Assembly (NCBI GenBank): GCA_037957365.1
Contig: JARHVA010000251.1
Location: 350,501 to 414,500 of the forward strand
DNA: 64,000 nt
Source of the DNA: Torreya grandis
Taxonomy: Eukaryota; Streptophyta; Pinopsida; Cupressales; Taxaceae
Direction: 5' to 3'
This document shows positions 57,901 to 64,000 of this stretch, in pieces. Within the stretch, counting starts at the first letter, position 1. Each line of letters begins with the position of its first letter. The translations under genes were made by a program, and so were the position numbers. The notes below the pieces were generated by a model. That model ran no database searches. It saw only the letters and a list, made by a program, of their open reading frames with translations, and was not told the origin of the DNA.

Positions 57901-58760
57901 ATAAATAAAGGAAGTATTAAATTCATACCTAAGAAGAGAGATCTTGATTCGATCTAAAATTAGTAGCCCATCACCCTCCTAAATGTTTCCTATAAGATCA
58001 TTGCCATGGCTTTGGTAATCTAACTATGTAATATGTTGCCTCTCATTATGTATACATAACAAATGGGTTTCATCATAAGTTGTTATATTTTAGACAACAT
58101 CATTTCCATCTAGGAAGGCATGGATTAGGCTAGATGAACTAAGAAATAGGCTATGTTCATAAAAACTAATTTTGAAAAAGCCTATGATTGCATTGAATGG
58201 CAATTTATTCTAGCCATGCTTTGAGCCTTGGGCTTCAGGCCCATATTCATCCAAACCAGTTAGAGGCTTTTCTTAGATGTCTTAACTATCCTCTCCATTA
58301 ATGGAGTCACCTTTGATAAATTTAGCTTGTTTCATTCTATTCATCAAGGGTTCCCCTTAGATCTCACCCTATATGTGTTTATAACTAAGGGTTTTGTATA
58401 TATTCTTAGAAATGCCCAAGTTATGGACCTTGTTAAGGGTATTTATCTCCCTCCTGATGCCACAAACCCATATAATGATATGTAACTACTCAATGGCCAC
58501 TTTTTAGATGACTCCTTTCTTAATCTCATTGAGGATTAAACTAATGAGGAAAATGACTTGCAATGTCTTAACACCTTCTACCTAGCCTCTAGCTCTAGTA
58601 TCTAAAGGTATAAAACATGTGACTATATACAATCTTACCTTCGTCTACCAGTGTGGACTACTAAATTTGGTTAAAATTATATCCAACAAATTTCTTATCA
58701 TTCCCTTTGTTTTTAATGCCTCAGCACCTTTGTTGTGGTAATATGTTATTGAGAGAGTTG
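57901..58760 (+). pseudogene. LINE ORF2, reverse transcriptase domain (decayed)
   Basis: Motifs in order: IPKKRDLDSI and QPITLLNVSYKIIAMAL (about 57925-58015), QMGFIISCYILDNIISIWEG (about 58060-58120), AMFIKTNFEKAYDCIEW (58150-58200), where the catalytic Asp of the usual IDFEKAYD is Asn, FHSIHQGFPLD (about 58330-58360), matching SIRQGCPL, and NGHFLDDS (58492-58515), where the usual (F)ADD box has Leu before the two Asp. This gives an L1-clade RT with one of three catalytic acids lost and several stops. Confidence 0.85.
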
Positions 58761-60620
58761 CTAAGAACCTAGAATTTTAGGTGACCAAGTCTCTTTCATT
58801 GGTAGGAAAGGTTAAAATATAATTAAAAAACTCTTGCATCCACCTATGTGTACTACTCATCATGTCACGTGCATTCCAAAACTTCTTACCAAAAGTTGGA
58901 GAAGTTACTTAGAGATTTCCTTCGAGCTAATTCATTGTAGGGTAAAGGATTCCATAGGGTGGCCTAGGAATATTGTTACTTCATACATGATGCTAAAGGG
59001 ATGGGGATCATTGACATATCTTAATAAGGAACTATCTTATGTCCCAAATGGGTTGTATGGGCCATTGAGGGCCAAGAAGCTTGGAAGGTGTTGTTCAGAC
59101 ACTGTATATCTTTAGGCTTGCCTAAGGGAAAGAAGGCATGGAAAGGGATTGACTTCCCCAATTTAATCTTCATTTAGTGTCCTATCCAAATTATAGGGTC
59201 TTTTGTGGCTAAAAGGTAATGGAAGGCCTGGGAAAAGATTAAACCATGGCTTCTTTGGAATAACTCTAATTTCTAAACTAGGCTCTCTTTTAACTCCTAT
59301 TCTCTCTAGTGGTCACCCATCTTCTCTCATAAAGAGATACCACTAGAAAAGGTCCCTTATATCAATGTTATTAAGCTTTACCATAGAGGAATTCTTACCA
59401 TCTAAGATATCTTCTATAGTTGCTCTCAATCCTAGCTATCCTAGTAGGAGGCAAAAGCTAAAATTTGGATAGCCAATGTAGACTAGGAGTCCTATCAAGA
59501 TATCCTCAATGCCATCCCATCTTTAATGCTGCATAAAATATTGGTCCACTTCACTCAGTCATGGTGGAAGGATTTAATATGGTATGTTGAGACCCCTTTT
59601 TATAATTACACCCCTCATCTTGGCTATGCATGGATCACCCCCATTTACACATGGTTGAAAAGATTAACACTTATTGGGGGCTAAAACTATCTATTAAAAT
59701 GTGGAGCTTTCACTTCAATATTGTTTGGGGGGCTTGTGTGGATCTCAATCTTGCTCATTTTTCTTGTTGTATACTACACCAAGGCTTGCCTATTAGTAAA
59801 AGACTCATCCAACTTGGAGTCCACTTGCATACTTTCCCCTTCTATGGCTACCTATAGGTACTTCCTCATCTCTTTTGGCTCTGATCCAAAGCTCAAAGGG
59901 TCTCGACTTGGATCTATGATCTTTTCAATTCTATCTAGCCTAAATTCTTCCTTTGGCAGCATATACTCCTTAGAGACAAACCCATGATTCCCTTTAGGTT
60001 TATGCAAGTTAGACATATTTTTAGAGTGGATATTTTCTTCTAGATTTGGAGAGAAATAAATAATTGTGTTTAATCATTCTTATATTGATTTTACTATTTT
60101 TTCTTTGAATAAATATTCTATCATCTTCGGTGTTCTTTTTTAGATTCAAGTCCAAGCCAATAAAGTTGTTATAGAGCTTGGGCATCTTCAAGATCTCATC
60201 TCCCATCAAGGAGATATTCCTTGTGTTATGGCTTATGTTCCACCTTATCTACCCAAGGATCTTAGATTGGATGATAGAGTACCTTAACCACCTCATGGTG
60301 GGTATCATCATAGCCATTCCAAGAGCTACTCTCATAGTGGCACCCCGTACCAATGGGTTTCCCCTCCTGGGTATAAATGAGGGTGGTAGCCACTACCTCC
60401 TTAATCTATTAGGAAACATGGTTAGGGTAATAATATTTATCTTCTATGCCTATATTATTTGAGGGAACCACTTTAATTTTGAATGAATTTGATGGATAAA
60501 TTCTTGAGGATTTCTTTGTCCATTTCATCCACTTAGACACAAGCAAAATATGATGACATCAACACTGCCCAAGTTAATGGTTGGGAGCCTAATCTAGATG
60601 GAAATGACTTGCCAAGATTA
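58761..60620 (+). pseudogene. LINE ORF2, C-terminal region (decayed)
   Basis: The plus strand continues with VTKSLSLVGRVKII-like sequence, then HSKTSYQKLEKLLRDFLRAN near 58870-58930, GKKAWKGIDFPNLI near 59130-59170, HFTQSWWKDLIWYVETPFYN near 59550-59605, YAWITPIYTWLKRLTL near 59625-59670, and a Cys/His-poor end. These are the segments that follow RT in plant L1 proteins; I see no RNase H. The open frames 59630-59857, 59721-59987 and 60178-60462 are pieces or shadows of this decayed frame. Confidence 0.6.
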
Positions 60621-61085
60621 GGTTGGGGTTCTAATTATATGTATCCTTCACCTTTTATCCTTACTCTTGCTTCATAAAATTTATCTTTTTTAATGACTTT
60701 ATGACTTGTTTCTAGGCTTTGCCTAGATTGTGATACTTGTGATTCTACTATTAGGCTCTACCTAGTTTGACATGGTGTGATTTCATACCACCTTTATTAT
60801 TTTCTAAATTATTTATATATTTCTATTTATTTAATATATAGATATATTTCAACAAAAAGAAAAAACTTCAAGCTTCCTATCATTATGAATTCGATAAGAT
60901 GCCTAATCTCTCAAACTAACATTGATTTAATGGAGAGGTTATTAAAAAATCACATGAAATTACTCACCCATAGGATTGTAAATTTAATGTAAGGCTACCA
61001 CAACATACCAAAATATACTTATCAGGTCGCAGATATTATTTAAAATAATGACACATAACCATTGTTCCAAAACTAGCCTACACTA
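60621..61085. other. LINE 3' end and unassigned DNA before element Z
   Basis: The stretch has a repeated phrase around GGCTTTGCCTAGATTGTG and AGGCTCTACCTAGTTTGA near 60715-60770, as seen in LINE 3' ends, then A+T-rich sequence with no gene. The 71-codon frame at 60777-60992 is not supported. Confidence 0.4.
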
Positions 61086-62160
61086 CTGTAACCTACAAAA
61101 CACAAAATATATAAAATAAATGGTATAAGCCTTATTACAACATGGATCAATAATGTTAATAATGGTTTGTCTTAAGCTAGCATCCATTGAAATTCCTAGG
61201 GAGCATTTCACCACCCAAAGTGCACAACTTACATGCACCAGTTTCAAAAATATTGTAGATGATGTAGGTCCCTAACTGAAAAAATTGAAGCTTCCTTAGA
61301 TACTTCAAATACTTGGAGTCATAGAGTAATACATGGGTATATTACACCAAAAATATTTACCTTTATTTTTTAGTCATGTCAATCATTTTGTTAATATTTT
61401 TTTATAATCGAATTACATTGAAAAATCATATGCCTTTCATCTACTTGCATAAGGTCTTCTAAGTGTGCATAGATTGGCTCGTTATCTACTAGTCGACCAA
61501 TGCATGTAATACATAAGGATGCAACTAATATTTGAATCAAAATTAATACCTATTTACCAAAAACAAGATAAAAGGAAGTAGACTTGTTGAAGAACTTGTA
61601 GTTCATTCTATAGTTCTAAAATACTGATGAAACCTAATCATCCCAATATTGGTGCCTAGCATCATAGATCTTGGTTTATTTTTTTCAAAGAATATTTTTA
61701 AAGGCCTTTTCACTCTCATTTTCCTATGGGCAATACATCATAATAATTTTATGTCAAATAATGAAATACATGAGAAGTAATCACATGCTTTCATTGATGA
61801 AATGGATTCCTCAATTAACAATCAAGCTCAAAGGTCATCCATAGTGACTGATGATATTCTCCCATGTGAAATGTGTTTTTGTAAAATTATTTGTCAATGA
61901 ACCATATTCTAAATAATTAATATAGTAATTTTTAATGATAATATAACATTTATTGATATTTCACACAATTGGAGAGTTTGGACCAAATAAATCAATATCC
62001 TAATTCCCAAATGGCTCCTGGGATAAATTTGGGATGCAGGCATCTCATCTAGGTGGTTCAATTTCGCTTTCCATTGGAAGACATCACACTTGAAAACATA
62101 TTCCTTGGCATCATGGAATAAGTTAATCCACCATAATCCATAAAGTAAGATCTTGTGCAC
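61086..62160 (-). pseudogene. Z integrase (decayed)
   Basis: The open frame 61909-62160 begins with a zinc-finger piece HKILLYGLWWINLFHDAKEY then VFKCDVFQWKAK, where the second Cys of the CxxC pair is lost (CDVFQ), followed by LGIRILIYLVQT-like core start (frame shifts give FGN(stop)DIDLFGP). Further left come KCYIIIKNYYINYLEYGS, LSLIVN(stop)GIHFINE, corresponding to the D of SDQG.HF now lost, and KIIMMYCP(stop)ENESEKAFKNIL, corresponding to YYPQANGQAE.TNK, with the Glu position uncertain. The C-terminal part becomes unreadable near 61150. Confidence 0.7.
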
Positions 62161-62199
62161 AATGGATTATACATAAAAGTGTCCTACAACAATGCCCTC

Positions 62200-62980
62200 A
62201 TGTCCTTCTTATATTACTACTAGGTATTTATGTTTAGAAATAAATTTGGACAAGAATTCATAGTTCCTGAGCTTATAAAACTCTCCAAAAATGAAATATT
62301 ATGGGGAACATGGATAACCAAATGTTTCTTATCCTTAATGGAAATACTTTTTGGATCAAAGATGTATGTGATAAATGTAGCAATATCATCAATATATTTA
62401 GGGATAGATTGAATTACGTGCAATTGAGAATTTATGAGGTTATCTTTAATTTTTTGTGTATCTTTGCCTATATCTATGGATTATAGGTGGTCATAACCCA
62501 AGTTATATTTTCCAAGCTTCTAATTTCTAAACATCACAACCATAAAAAAATGAAATTCCTTAGACAACACAATTTACTAGTAAATCCTTCCATGGAGCAT
62601 GGGTTTGTTTACAAGGTATTTTGGGGCTTCATGATTAGTAAATAAAATAAATGGTATAGACAATAGGTATTGATGAACTTTACATAATTCATAAGCCATT
62701 TTGAGTGCATATCACTTAATGGTTGCATAATTCTTCTTATTTATTGTAAGCTTATTGCTATTAAAGTAGATGGGATGGTCCATCTTGTTTTTATCTAATT
62801 GATCTATAATGTTACTTATTTTTATCCCTAATGCATCAACATGCACACGAAACAAGGATGTCCAATATAGAATTGAATAATCTATACACTTATGAGTTTA
62901 TTATTCAATGTCTCGAATTAATCCTTTTGTGGTTCACCCTAAATAAATGGGGTATTATTGTGCATAATTTATTCTATTGG
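62200..62980 (-). pseudogene. Z RNase H and connection to integrase (decayed)
   Basis: The frame 62220-62423 reads IPKYIDDIATFITYIFDPKS and KDKKHLVIHVPHNISF, like the linker upstream of the integrase zinc finger (VNDIA.FL...). To its right, minus-strand pieces like WTIPSTLIAISLQ and HSKWLMNYVKFINTYCLY (62640-62780) correspond to a gypsy RNase H in broken frames. Overlapping plus-strand frames (62230-62412, 62301-62486, 62831-63016) are shadows. Confidence 0.5.
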
Positions 62981-62999
62981 AATCATAATCTTGACATAG

Positions 63000-63800
63000 G
63001 AAAAATTAAATTTTGATCAAATATAATATGTCCAAAGAATGCACACACTTCTCACTGAGTGGTGGGTACCTCTCACTTAAGAATAATGTCTGCTTTATTA
63101 AGGTTGATAATAAATAAATATTTATAAATAAAATGGATGTGTAGTGTGTTAAAGGGTATCACAAGGATACATTTCTCAATTTGAGAGATATTTAAAGTAA
63201 GTGACAACACTTGAACATAATTCGTAGGTTGTCATGGTGATCCTTTACTAGCCCAAAAGTTGTCAAGTCATCTATATATACTTATAGGAATCAATGAACA
63301 AAGTATTTTAAGGTCATTATGAAAATGCTTGACAAAAAATATTGTGTATTATTTAGGCCAAATGGCATGACATTATAGGAAAATGAACCCCATTCAGTTG
63401 TGAAGTTAGTCCTCGGCTTGTGCTCCTCTTCAATATGAACTTCATGATATCCTAAAATTCCATAAATGAATGTGTAAACCTTTTAACTTGACACTCCTTA
63501 AATTTAGTAGATAATAGTCAATGTATATGAATATATTTTTATATTTTTTATGATAATAATGATGGATTTCACCCATTAAGACTATCCACTTGATAGATCA
63601 CACCTGTAACATACATTTTATTAATATATACAATCACCTTGGGGCACAGGTTTGGGTTCATCTAGTATGGCTACTTATTCATGGGTCTTGCACCATTTAC
63701 CATAGTGATATTAATCCTAACAAAGGAAGAGTGCACACCCTTAATTTCTATGTAGATCCTTAGGAATAAGTTCTATAATTCTCAAAGTATTTATGTAATC
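63000..63800 (-). pseudogene. Z reverse transcriptase (decayed)
   Basis: On the minus strand: DYYLLNLRSVKLKG (about 63490-63530; compare DYR.LN), PRTNFTTEWGSFSYNVMPFG (63358-63417; compare KTAF.T..G.F.Y..MPFGL), then VYIDDLTTFGLVKDHHDNL (63220-63280), a YxDDL box in readable form, and leftward a YPPLSEKCVHSLD piece near 63045. Stops and frameshifts separate the blocks. Confidence 0.75.
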
Positions 63801-64000
63801 CATGTTAGTTCCACATTAGACCAATAATATCTAATTGTGGTCATTTTGGGTTGTTTTGAGCTAATATTTATTTTAGTTATATTTAGAGGCTTTTTATATC
63901 ACTTTTATTTATTGACTTGCATGTTTGATACTTCTTGTTGTCCACTCTCTTGGATCTCTTCCTCCACATTATTCACAATCTTATGTTTTTTGGTTTTAAA
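63801..64000 (-). mobile_element. Z, region upstream of RT at the window edge
   Basis: No domain is recognisable in these 200 bp. It is assigned to Z only by position. Confidence 0.3.

Larger units (their letters stand above)
54950..60770 (+). mobile_element. L1-type LINE (decayed)
   Basis: A plus-strand non-LTR element with an ORF1 remnant (about 55130-56355), then ORF2 with endonuclease, RT and C-terminal region (56352-60620), then a short 3' end with pyrimidine-rich sequence. Order and motifs are those of plant L1 elements. The 5' limit is uncertain and I found no clear poly(A) tail or target duplication. It lies between the unidentified minus-strand region and gypsy element Z. Confidence 0.75.
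61086..64000 (-). mobile_element. Z: gypsy element, pol 3' half (runs off the right edge)
   Basis: On the minus strand RT (right), RNase H, the integrase zinc finger and core, and the integrase C-terminus (left) follow in gypsy order. The lineage differs from Y and X: its RT block reads NVMPFGLNN, and the integrase has the zinc-finger and YYPQANG-type pattern of another plant gypsy group. No LTR is in the window; gag and protease would lie beyond 64000. Confidence 0.75.

Noticed and set aside
1..64000. tRNA, rRNA, organelle or bacterial genes
   Set aside because: No cloverleaf, rRNA core motif, ribosome-binding-site-led gene string or organelle gene was seen on either strand by eye; a covariance search was not possible.

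Overview
The window looks like intergenic, repeat-dominated DNA of a large plant genome. It is strongly A+T-rich and poor in CpG. I see no intact protein gene, tRNA or rRNA; the longest open frames are under 190 codons and nearly all are remnants of retrotransposons. A seed plant, perhaps a gymnosperm, is suggested by several decayed Ty3/gypsy lineages, L1-type LINEs whose ORF1 carries a DUF4283-like domain and zinc knuckle, long arrays of old repeats, and one broken cytochrome P450 gene. The gymnosperm guess rests on remembered resemblance of the LINE and P450 fragments and is tentative.

Layout. 1-13115: Y1, a Tat-like Ty3/gypsy element on the minus strand (3' LTR at the left edge, then integrase, two RNase H domains, RT, protease, gag, and a 5' LTR remnant). 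It is interrupted at 5586-7882 by W, a 2.3-kb non-autonomous LTR-type insertion; the second copy of the family (Y2) supplies the empty site. 13116-24625: two copies of another gypsy family facing each other. X1 (minus strand, two LTRs, pol missing) abuts X2 (plus strand, integrase fragment to 3' LTR), making a large inverted repeat. 24626-33523: Y2, a 5'-truncated sister of Y1 with a complete 2.7-kb 3' LTR. 33530-37985: a 15-copy satellite of about 290 bp whose monomers carry perfect dyads, followed by a T-rich short tandem repeat (38150-38787). 38788-43617: a foldback-like structure with about 1.2-1.4-kb inverted arms, each ending inwardly in a degenerate minisatellite, around a loop that contains a decayed gypsy RT. 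43925-45572: a 1.6-kb retroelement with a 17-bp target-site duplication, encoding a decayed DUF4283/zinc-knuckle protein and no RT. 46955-47935: the 5' end of a P450 gene, tandemly duplicated and truncated. 48.0-54.9 kb: mostly unassigned AT-rich DNA with two weak retroelement-like stretches. 54950-60770: a decayed L1-type LINE on the plus strand with ORF1 and ORF2 overlapping as ATGA. 61090-64000: a third gypsy element (Z) on the minus strand, running off the right edge.

The parts do not form a pathway. They record rounds of retrotransposition, nesting, ectopic recombination and decay. The decay has a visible signature: in the 1.6-kb element all seven in-frame stops can be explained by C-to-T (or G-to-A) changes at CG or CHG sites, and the CpG in the satellite monomers drifts to TG or CA from copy to copy, both as expected for methylated plant heterochromatin. 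The best candidates for something undescribed are the foldback-like structure, the 1.6-kb RT-less retroelement, the W element with its own reading frame, and the palindrome-rich satellite.
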